From Phycisphaerales bacterium (lineage in GTDB: Bacteria > Planctomycetota > Phycisphaerae > UBA1845), in contig JADZBE010000022.1 of NCBI GenBank assembly GCA_020852275.1, forward strand, positions 62,001-126,000: a stretch of 64,000 bases of DNA, read 5' to 3'. This document shows, piece by piece, positions 24,925 through 33,710 of the stretch; the stretch's first letter is position 1, and the number at the start of each line of letters is the position of its first letter. A program made the position numbers and the translations under genes. The notes below the pieces were generated by a model. The model was not told the DNA's origin and did no database searches. It saw nothing but the letters and a program-made list of their open reading frames with translations.

Positions 24925-25931
24925 TTTCCATCGCCTTTTTCAACAATAAGGGAGGCGTTGGGAAGACGTCGCTGGTCTATCATCTCTCTTGGATGTTTTC
25001 CGAAATGGGTGTTAAGGTCGTCGCGGTGGATCTCGATCCACAGGCCAATCTCAGCGCGATGTTCCTTGACGAAGACCGGCTGGACAAGCTCTGGCCCGAC
25101 GGTGACCATCCGGAAACTGTGCTTGGAGCCGTGGATCCAATCCTGCGAGGCAAGGGAGACATCAAGTCGCCGCATGTTGAAGATATCACGGACCATTTGG
25201 GTCTGGTTGCCGGCGACCTCGGATTGTCGCGATTCGAAGCCAAGCTTTCCGAAGCTTGGCCCAAGTGCGTCGATGAGGACGAATCGGCTTTCAGGGTGGT
25301 CTCAGCTTTCTACCGGGTCATCACGCAGGCCGTTGAAACGCGGAATGCCCAGTGCGCGCTCATCGACGTCGGGCCGAATTTGGGCGCCATAAACCGGTCG
25401 GCGATGATCGCCGCCAGCAATGTCCTCGTACCCGTCGCAGCGGACCTTTATTCGCTCCAAGGCCTCAAGAACCTAGGTCCCACCTTCCGAGAATGGCGGA
25501 AGCAATGGATGGACCGCATCGCACGCAAGCCGCTCGGCTTGGACGTGGAACTTCCCGTTGGCGAAATGCGCCCCAGTGGCTACATTATTCTGCAGCACGC
25601 CGTTCGCCTCGACCGTCCCGTCCGCGCCTATGAACGTTGGATGGAACGAATCCCCCGGACCTATCACACGGAAGTTCTCGGCGAATCGGCAACATGCACG
25701 CTCGATTCAACAACGGACCCCGAATGCCTGGCATTGCTCAAGCACTACCGCAGCCTCATGCCGCTCGCCCAGGACGCCCGGAAGCCCATGTTCCACCTCA
25801 AGTCCGCGGACGGCGCGCTCGGTGCTCACCTGTCGGCCGTGCAGGAATGTTTCAGGGACTTTCGATTGCTTGCAAATTCAATCGCGGAGAAGTGCAAAGT
25901 CCCACTGCCTTCTTCCACACTGTGGAAGTGA
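24921..25931 (+). CDS. ParA/MinD-family ATPase
   Basis: This is a 336-residue deviant Walker ATPase with the P-loop FFNNKGGVGKTS, switch segment VVAVDLDPQANLSAMFL and a CALIDVGPNLGAINRSAMIA motif (Walker B/switch II). After the AAA core there is a C-terminal helical extension of about 100 residues. No ParB or centromere-like array follows, so plasmid or chromosome partitioning is unlikely. The tight overlap with the AlbA_2 gene suggests a joint function, possibly defence or mobile-element maintenance. Its last codons overlap the start of the ispG remnant in another frame, so its present C-terminus may come from the insertion junction. Confidence 0.85.
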   Translation: MISIAFFNNKGGVGKTSLVYHLSWMFSEMGVKVVAVDLDPQANLSAMFLDEDRLDKLWPDGDHPETVLGAVDPILRGKGDIKSPHVEDITDHLGLVAGDLGLSRFEAKLSEAWPKCVDEDESAFRVVSAFYRVITQAVETRNAQCALIDVGPNLGAINRSAMIAASNVLVPVAADLYSLQGLKNLGPTFREWRKQWMDRIARKPLGLDVELPVGEMRPSGYIILQHAVRLDRPVRAYERWMERIPRTYHTEVLGESATCTLDSTTDPECLALLKHYRSLMPLAQDARKPMFHLKSADGALGAHLSAVQECFRDFRLLANSIAEKCKVPLPSSTLWK

Positions 25932-26311
25932 TCGCCTGTCCGGCGCGCGGGCGCATCGAGGTGGATCTGCACAAGCAGGTGACAGACGTGCCGCACCGGT
26001 TGGCCGACCCGGCGTCCGGCATGCAACTGCCGATCTAGCTTGCGGTGATGGGCTGAGTGGTCAACAGACCCGGCCGTGGCGAAGGCGCGGACGTGGCGAT
26101 CTTCGCCGGCAAGGGCAAGGGCCAAGGCATCAGCTACGTGCAGGGCGAGCGGAAGGCGATCGTGCCGGCGAAGTCGATGCTCGACGCGCTGCTGAGCGAG
26201 TGCCGCACCTTCGCGGAAGAAGTCGCCCGCGGCGAGGCGACGCTGAAGAACGCGGCCGTGGACATCAAGCCGCCGGACCCGCTGCCGAGAGGGATGGCGG
26301 GGTGCGCCTGA
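25922..26311 (+). pseudogene. ispG: ispG (GcpE) 3'-end remnant with in-frame stops
   Basis: One reading frame gives VEVIACPARGRIEVDLHKQV, a stop at 26036, LAVMG, a stop at 26051, and then VVN-RPGRGEGADVAIFAGKG and ISYVQGERKAIVPAKSMLDA. This matches the order of the C-terminal domain of IspG, the 4Fe-4S enzyme of isoprenoid synthesis (CPTCGR, VMGCVVNGPGE, DVAVFAGKGKG, YVKGE). Two of the three cluster cysteines are lost: CPTC has become CPAR, and the Cys after VMG has become TGA. The 5' part of the gene is absent. It directly abuts the ParA gene, so the AlbA_2/ParA module may have landed in or beside an ispG copy. Confidence 0.75.
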
Positions 26312-26382
26312 GGGTCATCGCGCGGGAATCGGGAATGAAGAATCTCCCAAGCACTCTGCGCGCGGCGGATTCCAGCCTCGGC

Positions 26383-29300
26383 TTACGATTGGATGGGTTC
26401 CGCCGCCCGGCGCTGACCGAACCCGAGGTAGAACGTCGGCAGGAGCAGCAGGTTCAGCAGCGTGGACGAGAACAGCCCGCCGAGGATCACGATCGCCATC
26501 GGACCTTCGATCTCCCGCCCCACTTCGCCGCTTCCCAGCGCGATGGGCAGCAGACCCAGACCCGTCACCAGCGCCGTCATCAGCACGGGGATGAGCCGTT
26601 CCGACGCGCCGCGCAGCACCGCCGCCTCGCCCCACGGCATCCCTTCCTGCGCGACGAGGTGCTCGAAGTGCGAGATCATCATCACCGAGTTGCGCATCGT
26701 GATTCCGAAGAGGGTCACGAACCCGATGACGGAACCGATCGAAAGCGTCCAGCCGGTGAGCGCCACGGCCAGGACGCCGCCGATCAGCGCAAACGGCAGA
26801 TTCATCAGCACGAGCATGAGTTTGCGTATGCCGGCGAACACGGTGGCGAGCAGGAGCACGATGCCCAATCCCGCCACGCCGGAGTGCAGCATCAGTTCGT
26901 TTCGCGCCGCGGCGGCGGCCTGCGCCTCTCCGCTGAACTCGACGTACAGCCCCGGCGGCAGCGAGATCTGCGCGACGCGGCGCCGGGCTTCGCGAACGAA
27001 TGAGCCGACATCACGGTCCTCGACGTTGCACAACACCGTCTGTCGCCGGCGCGCGCCTTCGTGGAGCACCATGTAGCGCCCGTTCGTCGCCGTCACATCC
27101 GCGAGGAGGCGGAGCGGCACGAGCCTTCCGTCAAGGCTGCGGAGGGAGAGGTCGCCGATAGTCTCGGGTTGGGCCCGCGCCTCTTCCGCCAGGATGACGC
27201 GAACGTCATAGACCCGGTCGGCTTCCACCGTTTGCGCCACCACGACCCCTTGGTACGCCGTCTCGATGTCGGTCAGGACGTCCAGCGGGCGAAACCCCAG
27301 GTCCGTGAGGCGCTGCGGACGCAGGCGGATGATCTGCGCGGGCATTCCCGGGGGAGATGCCACGTGCACGTCCGCGGCGCCGGCAACGGTGTCCAGCACC
27401 CCGGCGATCTGCGACGCTTTCAGGTCGAGCTGGTCCAGATCATCGCCGAAAATGTTAATGACCACGGAGGCCGTCTCGCCGCTGATCGTCTCGCTGATGC
27501 GGTCTCCGAGGAACGTCAGGACTTCGTAAGTCAGCCCGGGGTACTGATCGAGCCGATCGCGGATCTGGGCTTGCACGTCCGCCTGGTCCTTGCCGCTGAC
27601 CTCCGGCTCCAGCTCGATGTGCAATTCGCTGCGGTGCGGACCCCAGGGGTCCTCGCCCAACTCCGCCCGCCCCGCCTGGTGCTCAATGGTGGCGAGGACG
27701 GGCTGGTCGTTGACCCGGACATGGTCGAAGAGATCGCGCGCGACCCGCTGCCCGAAGCGCATGGTTTCGGGCAGCGAAGTCCCCGGAACGGTGGAAATCT
27801 GAACGACGAAATGACCCTCGCGAAACTCCGGCAGGAACTCGTGTCCGAAGCGGTTGAGCACGAAGAACACCGCCACGGTCGAGGTGAGGGCGCCCCACAA
27901 GAGCGTCCGGGGACGGCGGAGGAGGACGCGCAGGATGGCCAGGTACGCGCCCTTCAGCGCGCGGATGAACCAAGGCTCCGCGGGGCGCTTCTGCGCCGCG
28001 CTCGGCAGGAGCAGGCAGGACAGCGCCGGCGTCACCGTGAGCGCCACGACGAGCGACGCCAGGATGGCGGCGATGTACGCCACGCCCAGCGGCGCGAACA
28101 TCCGACCCTGCAGCCCCGAGAGCGTCAGCACCGGAACAAAGACGAGGACCACCACGAGCGTGGCGTACACGACGGCCCCGCGAACCTCGATCGACGCGCC
28201 CAGCACGACGTCCGCAACGGATCGTCGGACCCCCGCGACCACGTTTTCGCGCAGGCGGCGGAAGATGTTCTCCACGTCGATGATCGCGTCATCGACCACC
28301 TCGCCGATGGCGATGGCCAGTCCTCCCAGCGTGATGGTGTTCAACGTCAAACCGAACTTGTCCAGCACAATGACGGCGGTCAAAAGTGAGAGGGGAATGG
28401 CGACAATCGAGATGAACGCGGTTCTCAAGTTGAAGAGAAACAGGGTCAGCACCACGACGACCAGCAGCGCGCCGTAGTAGAGCGAGCGGCTGACGTGATG
28501 GAGGGCGGTTTCGATGAACGTCGCCGGGCGGTGCAGGCGCGGGAAGACTTCGATGCCGGCGGCGTCGAAGGAGCCTTGCATCTGCTCCAGCGCCTCCTCC
28601 ACTTCCCGCGTCACGTCCATGGTGTTGGCGCCGTACTGGCTGAGGAGCTTGACGAGGACGCCGGGTCGCCCCTGGATCAGCACGTCGCCGAATTTCGGCT
28701 GGGAGGCGACGCAAACGCGGGCGACGTCCGCAAGCCGCAGCGACCCGCCGGCGCCGCGCGAAATGAGCGTCTCGCCCAACTGCTCGGCGCTGAGCGTCGG
28801 GGATTCCGTCTGCAGCACGACGCGCTGATTGGCCGTCTCCACGTACCCCGCGCCGCGAACGCCGGTGGAACGTCGCGCGGCCTCCAGCACGTCGTCCAGC
28901 GACAGTCCGCAGGCGGCCAGCCGCTCCGGCAGCACCTGAACCTGAAACTCGCGCACATCGCCGCCCATGATGCCCACCTGCGCGATGCCCTGGACGGCTT
29001 GCAGTCGCGGGCGGAGCGTCCAGTCGGCGAAGGTTCGCAGCTCCATCAGGGACATCGTGTCCGAGACCAGGCCGATCTTCAGCAGGTCCATCGTGGCCGA
29101 CGTCAGCGGCGTGAGCTTGGGGGGCTTGACCCCCGCGGGCAGCTCGCCTGCGACGACGGCAAGCTGCTGGCTGAGCAGCTCGCGCGCCAGGAAGATGTTG
29201 GTGTCCTCATCGAAGAACACGGAAACGATCGAGAGTCCCGCCACGGATTGCGAGCGCACGGATTCGAGGTGCGGCACGCCGTTGATCGCGCCCTCAATGG

Positions 29301-29502
29301 GACGCGTGACCAGCGTCTCGACCTGCTCCGGAGGAAGCCCGGGCGCCTCGGTCTGAATCGAGGCCTGCGGCTGAACGAAATCCGGGAAGACGTCGAGTTT
29401 CGCGTGCTGCGCCTTGTACAGACCGAACAGCAGCAGCGCGGCGCTGAGCGAAAGCACCACGCCGCGGAACCGCACGGAAAACCGGATGAGTTGCTGAAGC
29501 AT
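26383..29502 (-). CDS. Heavy-metal-type RND efflux permease (CusA/CzcA family)
   Basis: This 1039-residue inner-membrane RND pump belongs to the HME group. It starts MLQQLIRFSVRFRGVVLSLS, followed by KLDVFPDFVQPQASIQTEAP and LVTRPIEGAINGVPHLESVR, typical CusA/CzcA text. The fourth-TM proton relay region is AIGEVVDDAIIDVENIFRRL, and the second RND half has the matching segments near residues 870-1010. It exports metal ions or a related substrate using proton motive force through the adaptor and outer-membrane factor encoded upstream on the same strand. Metal identity cannot be read reliably. Confidence 0.9.
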   Translation of the reverse strand: MLQQLIRFSVRFRGVVLSLSAALLLFGLYKAQHAKLDVFPDFVQPQASIQTEAPGLPPEQVETLVTRPIEGAINGVPHLESVRSQSVAGLSIVSVFFDEDTNIFLARELLSQQLAVVAGELPAGVKPPKLTPLTSATMDLLKIGLVSDTMSLMELRTFADWTLRPRLQAVQGIAQVGIMGGDVREFQVQVLPERLAACGLSLDDVLEAARRSTGVRGAGYVETANQRVVLQTESPTLSAEQLGETLISRGAGGSLRLADVARVCVASQPKFGDVLIQGRPGVLVKLLSQYGANTMDVTREVEEALEQMQGSFDAAGIEVFPRLHRPATFIETALHHVSRSLYYGALLVVVVLTLFLFNLRTAFISIVAIPLSLLTAVIVLDKFGLTLNTITLGGLAIAIGEVVDDAIIDVENIFRRLRENVVAGVRRSVADVVLGASIEVRGAVVYATLVVVLVFVPVLTLSGLQGRMFAPLGVAYIAAILASLVVALTVTPALSCLLLPSAAQKRPAEPWFIRALKGAYLAILRVLLRRPRTLLWGALTSTVAVFFVLNRFGHEFLPEFREGHFVVQISTVPGTSLPETMRFGQRVARDLFDHVRVNDQPVLATIEHQAGRAELGEDPWGPHRSELHIELEPEVSGKDQADVQAQIRDRLDQYPGLTYEVLTFLGDRISETISGETASVVINIFGDDLDQLDLKASQIAGVLDTVAGAADVHVASPPGMPAQIIRLRPQRLTDLGFRPLDVLTDIETAYQGVVVAQTVEADRVYDVRVILAEEARAQPETIGDLSLRSLDGRLVPLRLLADVTATNGRYMVLHEGARRRQTVLCNVEDRDVGSFVREARRRVAQISLPPGLYVEFSGEAQAAAAARNELMLHSGVAGLGIVLLLATVFAGIRKLMLVLMNLPFALIGGVLAVALTGWTLSIGSVIGFVTLFGITMRNSVMMISHFEHLVAQEGMPWGEAAVLRGASERLIPVLMTALVTGLGLLPIALGSGEVGREIEGPMAIVILGGLFSSTLLNLLLLPTFYLGFGQRRAAEPIQS

Positions 29503-29567
29503 GAGTCTGGCGATTCACCTTTCGCGAACACATGAGCGTCGAGCGACAAGAACCGGCGTTGACCGGA

Positions 29568-30833
29568 TTACTCCGAGGCCTCCTCTTCCGCCTCGATCTG
29601 CGCCTTGAGCTGCTCGGAGAGCAGCATCTGAGCGCCCGAGACGACAACGACCTCGCCCGCGGACACGCCCTCCGTCGCCAGCCAGCCGCTTGGCAGAGGG
29701 CTTTGCAGCGCGACTTCGCGGCGCTCGAACGCCTCCTCCTCGCCGCGGATGAACACCCACGTCCGCCCGCCGTAGCGCACGATGGCCCCCCGCGGGATGC
29801 TCACGCCCTCCACTGGTTCGGCGTCTTGCGGAAGGTGCGCCGCCACCGGCGCTCCGGGACGCAGCGAGCCGCCCTCATTGGGCGCCGTCAGCAGCCAGGA
29901 TTCCCCCGCCGTGCGCCCGCCCGCCTGGGGCGCCAGGCTCAGCGGCGCCGCGATCACTACGCGATCTTCGTTGCCGACGGGCCAGACGCGCGGCGCCTGC
30001 GACGACGGGCGCCAGGACTCGCCCACCGGGACGTCCACGCGGACCAGCACCGCGTCGAACCGCGCCACGCGGAGCAGGGCTTGTCCGCTCTCCACGACCT
30101 CGCCCGGCGAGGCCAGCACCTCGACCACCTGGCCTCCCCGATCCGCGCGCACGTCCAGGCGGACCGCACTCTGTGCGCCGGACGGCGTCTGTCGGAGCAG
30201 TTCCGTCTTGTGCCGGGCGGCGGAAAGTTTCGCCTCGCTGGACTTGACCTTCGCCTCGGCCTCTTCCACGGAACGATCCGAGACCATGCGCTGATCCGCA
30301 TTCAGGCGCTTCTTCGCGTCCGCCGAGGCGCGGGCGGCCGCCAGCTCCGCCTCGATTTCCGCGACCAAGCCTTCCGCTTCGACGCGCTGACCGGTCAGCG
30401 TTGCCTGCTCGAGAGGGCTGAGGCGAGCCTCCACTTCCGCCAGCCGGGCGTGGTCGGGGATCACCGCGCCAAAGCCGGGCCACTCTCCCTCCTCAGCGCG
30501 CAGAAATCCCGCCGTGGACGCGCGCACGGTAAACGATCGTGAAGGGTCCGCCTCCACCACGCCCCATGCCGCGATCACCGGCGAGACGGAAGCCGTCTCC
30601 AGCGGCTCAAACTCCAGCCCCATCTCCTCCTGCGCCTCCGCGTCCACGTGGAGGTGCAGCGGGTCCGTCGCAGGCTTCGCGTTTTCGTCGCCGGCTTCCG
30701 CGGGTTCCTGTGCGTCCTTCTCCGCCTGCGCGCGGGGAATGGGCGCGGCGTGGCCGGATTCCGGCCTGCACCCGACGAGCGTTGCCGGCCCCAGGAGCAC
30801 CAACATCATTCCCAGGCAATTCTTGAGCATCAT
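29568..30833 (-). CDS. RND efflux periplasmic adaptor lipoprotein
   Basis: This 421-residue membrane-fusion protein has a lipobox (LLGPATLVGC). It has a barrel-sandwich hybrid region (SFTVRASTAGFL, LDVRADRGGQVVEVLASPGE) interrupted by a long alpha-hairpin of Ala/Glu-rich heptads (about residues 135-225), then beta-barrel and proximal domains with VSIPRGAIVRYGGRTWVFI. This layout links an RND pump to its TolC-type channel. The ATG pair at 30833/30830 preceded by GAGG is preferred to the longer frame starting at 30893. The gene lies between a small lipoprotein gene and the HME pump gene. Confidence 0.88.
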   Translation of the reverse strand: MMLKNCLGMMLVLLGPATLVGCRPESGHAAPIPRAQAEKDAQEPAEAGDENAKPATDPLHLHVDAEAQEEMGLEFEPLETASVSPVIAAWGVVEADPSRSFTVRASTAGFLRAEEGEWPGFGAVIPDHARLAEVEARLSPLEQATLTGQRVEAEGLVAEIEAELAAARASADAKKRLNADQRMVSDRSVEEAEAKVKSSEAKLSAARHKTELLRQTPSGAQSAVRLDVRADRGGQVVEVLASPGEVVESGQALLRVARFDAVLVRVDVPVGESWRPSSQAPRVWPVGNEDRVVIAAPLSLAPQAGGRTAGESWLLTAPNEGGSLRPGAPVAAHLPQDAEPVEGVSIPRGAIVRYGGRTWVFIRGEEEAFERREVALQSPLPSGWLATEGVSAGEVVVVSGAQMLLSEQLKAQIEAEEEASE

Positions 30834-31058
30834 CTTGTGCCTCGCATCCAGCCGGACATCAAGGGTCCCGCCCGTAGTCTTGGAACACGACACGCACCGC
30901 CGAGGATTGCCGCCGTGGGGTAGTCACCGCGCGCCGAAGCATTCCCGCGGGAAACAAGGTCACATGGCCGGCATTCTCCAAGTCACCACCGCCACACGGG
31001 TTCCCTTTGCGCGCGCGCTGAAATCGTGCGGCTGCGACACGGCGCACCCCATTCAGGC

Positions 31059-31223
31059 TTACAGCAGCAGCGCCGCCAGCGCCTGCCGCAGGAAATCACC
31101 TCCAAAAGTCCGCAGGGAATCCAGCGCGGACCCGCCTCCCCCCACGCTCCCGTTCACGCAGCCCGTCAGCGCCGCAAGGGCCGCAACCCCCGTCGCCGCG
31201 AACGCGATTCGTCGTATGAGCAT
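31059..31223 (-). CDS. Small (54-residue) lipoprotein in the RND operon
   Basis: An ATG one base after the stop codon of the TolC-type gene opens a 54-residue frame: MLIRRIAFAATGVAALAALT, then a lipobox Cys in LTGC. The mature part is about 33 residues, with a Gly-rich linker followed by SLRTFGGDFLRQALAALLL, an amphipathic or membrane-associating helix. The immediate coupling to the outer-membrane factor suggests a small accessory subunit of the pump. No family was recognised. It could also be a chance frame, but the signal sequence and coupling favour a real gene. Confidence 0.6.
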   Translation of the reverse strand: MLIRRIAFAATGVAALAALTGCVNGSVGGGGSALDSLRTFGGDFLRQALAALLL

Positions 31224-31224
31224 C

Positions 31225-32805
31225 TCAGCGCTCCGATGGATTGACGGGCGACTCCGCGGAAGATTCCGTTTCAACCGAGGCCGTAGGCAGAACTCTTCCA
31301 CCGACGGCGCCTTCCAGCTTCGCCAGCGCCACGCCGTAGTCGCGTAGCGCGCTGGCGAACGATCGGCGCCTCTTTACCAGCTCGTCCTGCGCCTCGATCA
31401 GCACGAGCACGCTTGCTTCGCCGGCCTGGTATCGGCTTTGCGCGCCTTCCACCGCCGCCTGGCTCTGCGGCAGTCCCCGCGACCGTTGAAACTCCAGCAT
31501 CTCGGCGGCGCCGCGCGCGGCCGACGCGCCGCGCTGCACGTCGGCCGCGACCGCATCCACCTTGGCCTCGTAGCCCTTCCTCGCTTGCAGCACGGCCACG
31601 CCCGCCTTGGCAACCTGCGCCTGGTTCTGGTCGAAGATCGGCAGCGTCAGCGCCAGCGTAGGCCCGAGCTTGGCGTCGATGATCTGCGACTTCTCCAGCG
31701 CCCGTTCGCCGCGCGATTGGATTGTCGGCGCGGTCAGCGTGCCCGCGGCGATCGAAGATCGCGCGGTGTCCGCGAGTATTTTGCGGCCCGGGAGCGGGCG
31801 CCGCTCGCCGCGCTCGAACGCCAGACCGAGCTGCACGTCAGGCATGAACCGGCGGCATTCCAGCACCAGCGCCGCCTCGGCGCGCTGCACGTCGAAATAC
31901 GCCACGCGAAGGTCGAACCGCTCGTCCATCGCGCGCGCCAACAGGTCCGCCTCGGTTGCAAGAGGCGTGGAGCCGTCCGGCAGGGCGTCCACCAGGCGCA
32001 CCTCTTCCGAGCGCAGACTCAGTCCCAGCGCCTCGGCGAGGTTCGTGCGCGCCTGCTCCAACTGGGTCCGCGCGGCGATCAACTCCTCCTCAACCTGCAG
32101 CGCTCCGGTTCGCGCCAGGTTCACGTCGAATGCGCTGACCTCTCCGGCGCGCAACTGCGCCTCGGAAAGCTCCACCGTCCGCTGCACGAGTTTCGCATTC
32201 TCCCGCGCGTGCGCCAGCGCCTGTTCCCCGGCGAGCACCTCATAACATCGCACGCGCACCTCCGCCGACAGCTCCACCGCGCGTTGACCCACCGCCAGGA
32301 TGGTCCGCTCCAGCTCGGCCTCGGCGATCCGGCGGCGAACGGGCAGTTGCCACAGATCGGCAAGCTGCTGCCCGAAGGCGACGGTGACGTTCGACAGCCC
32401 GCCGCCCTCGGGGAACTGAAGCCCCAACGCCAGCGACGGATTGGAGAGCAGGGCCGACTGCGCCAGGTCCGCCCGCGACGCACCGATTTCCGCGACCAGC
32501 GACTGGAACCCCCGGTTGTTCAGCAGGGCGAGCCGCACGGCTTCTTCGACGGTCAGGCCGTCAGCCAGAAGGGCCTCGACTTTGGCGTCGATCTCCGCGT
32601 CGCGTCGAGGGTCGTAGATGTCCGCGCCGGCGCGCTCGCGCACCAGGCCGCTTGCGCGATCATAATCCCCCGCCGGATCGATCGCCGCGCAGGCGCCGAG
32701 AAGCATGAGCGACCCGCCGGCGAGCCAACGCTTGATGAAACGGCGCGCCGCGACGGCCTGACGCCGCCAAGATCGACCTGATGCTGGATCCATGTCAGCG
32801 AGCAT
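31225..32805 (-). CDS. TolC-family outer-membrane efflux lipoprotein
   Basis: This is an outer-membrane factor of about 526 residues with a basic n-region, hydrophobic core and lipobox (SLMLLGAC). Two repeats of the outer-membrane efflux domain follow, with long helical text such as TVELSEAQLRAGEVSAFDVN and its counterpart GAQSRYQAGEASVLVLIEAQ near residue 455, the classic duplicated pattern of TolC/CusC. It is the first gene of a minus-strand operon: this gene, the small lipoprotein, the adaptor and the HME-type RND pump. A second ATG at 32793 would shorten the n-region by four residues. Confidence 0.88.
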   Translation of the reverse strand: MLADMDPASGRSWRRQAVAARRFIKRWLAGGSLMLLGACAAIDPAGDYDRASGLVRERAGADIYDPRRDAEIDAKVEALLADGLTVEEAVRLALLNNRGFQSLVAEIGASRADLAQSALLSNPSLALGLQFPEGGGLSNVTVAFGQQLADLWQLPVRRRIAEAELERTILAVGQRAVELSAEVRVRCYEVLAGEQALAHARENAKLVQRTVELSEAQLRAGEVSAFDVNLARTGALQVEEELIAARTQLEQARTNLAEALGLSLRSEEVRLVDALPDGSTPLATEADLLARAMDERFDLRVAYFDVQRAEAALVLECRRFMPDVQLGLAFERGERRPLPGRKILADTARSSIAAGTLTAPTIQSRGERALEKSQIIDAKLGPTLALTLPIFDQNQAQVAKAGVAVLQARKGYEAKVDAVAADVQRGASAARGAAEMLEFQRSRGLPQSQAAVEGAQSRYQAGEASVLVLIEAQDELVKRRRSFASALRDYGVALAKLEGAVGGRVLPTASVETESSAESPVNPSER

Positions 32806-33105
32806 TCAATGGCGCTCTATTCTCGTGCCGCGTGAAGAAAACCGAGCGCGCGATGCGTTCGGGGCGGACAAGCGAAGCGATCATGAGTCGAAGCCAAGAC
32901 GTAGATAAGGGTGTCCAGAATGAGGCAACGCGTCAAGGGGCGCGCTGCGGCCGTTGCCTCGCCCGGCGCATGACACGCAGTCCCTCGGCCAGGCGCCCCT
33001 CAAGACGCTGAATTCCCTGCTGCGCGGGATGGACGGCATTCAGGGTAGCTCGTCGCTCCGCGACACGAGGAGCAGCCCGTCGCTCCACGAGGGAATCGGG
33101 TTTGC
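32806..33105. other. Left edge of the accessory island, no gene seen
   Basis: These 300 bases upstream of the TolC-type gene show no convincing coding sequence on either strand. They should include the promoter of the RND operon and form the left edge of a stretch of decayed accessory DNA. Confidence 0.45.
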
Positions 33106-33314
33106 GCGGGTCATGACCGCCTCGAACGCGTCGATGTCCGGGCGCCCACCTTGTCCTTGTGCTTGACCTGGACCGGGTACCAGTGGTCCATGAACTCCAG
33201 TTCGCCGGATGCTGCGCCGCGTTTCTTCGGAGCGGCGGCCACGAGGAAGATGCGGCTGTCGATGCCCATGCCTCCCATCTGGGCCTTGTTCGAGATGCCG
33301 CCCAGGGCGATCAT
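33106..33314 (-). pseudogene. DNA methyltransferase C-terminal remnant (frameshifted)
   Basis: Frame one reads MIALGGISNKAQMGGMGIDS, then FMDHWYPVQVKHKDKVG; after a frameshift near 33145 frame two continues RPDIDAFEAVMTR. Together these match the C-terminal part of site-specific DNA methyltransferases of the type III/N-6 adenine group, which end similarly (QVKQKDKxGRPDIDAFEAVM). The catalytic DPPY region and the rest of the protein are missing. It follows the HNH-type remnant with an ATGA overlap, as in a broken restriction-modification or mobile-element cassette. Confidence 0.65.
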
Positions 33315-33559
33315 TGGATGTCTCCGCAGGACAAATCGGGCTTGAGTTCGCCCCGAGTGAGAGCGGAGAGGACTTCCAACCGCGTCTCAAGATCGGACGA
33401 GCTAAGTTGGCCGCGACGAAAGAGGATCCGAAGAAAGTCGGCGGCGGCTGTTCCAGCGTTCAGCGAGTTGCACTCGTGGCAGCAGCCCACGACGTTGCGG
33501 TACGAATTGTCTACGGTGGTCACCTGCCCTCGGCGCGAAAGTCTTGGTGTCTCCGACAT
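33311..33559 (-). pseudogene. HNH endonuclease-like C-terminal remnant
   Basis: An 82-residue frame contains TTVDNSYRNVVGCCHECNSL and AADFLRILFRRGQLSSSDL. The SYRNVV-x-CCxxCNS stretch resembles the second half of HNH nucleases, where a Cys pair and Asn follow the catalytic beta-beta-alpha start. The His-rich first half (VDHxxPRSxGG) seems deleted: VD is followed directly by NSYRN. It is therefore likely inactive, though a short functional protein cannot be excluded. It abuts the methyltransferase remnant in the same orientation. Confidence 0.5.
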
Positions 33560-33710
33560 GCTCCGACCCCGCGGGTTAACGCAGGCCATAACCCGGGAGT
33601 CAGAGACGTCGCGCGCGACATAACCTGAGGGAAAGTTGCAAATCGGCGACTGGCCGGTTATGTCGCGCGTTGAAACCGTGGCGTTTCTTCGAAAAACGCG
33701 CGCCCGGGTA

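Noticed and set aside
24921..25931. Plasmid or chromosome partition locus
   Set aside because: The ParA-type gene lacks a ParB partner and there are no parS-like repeats; it is coupled to an AlbA_2-type gene instead.
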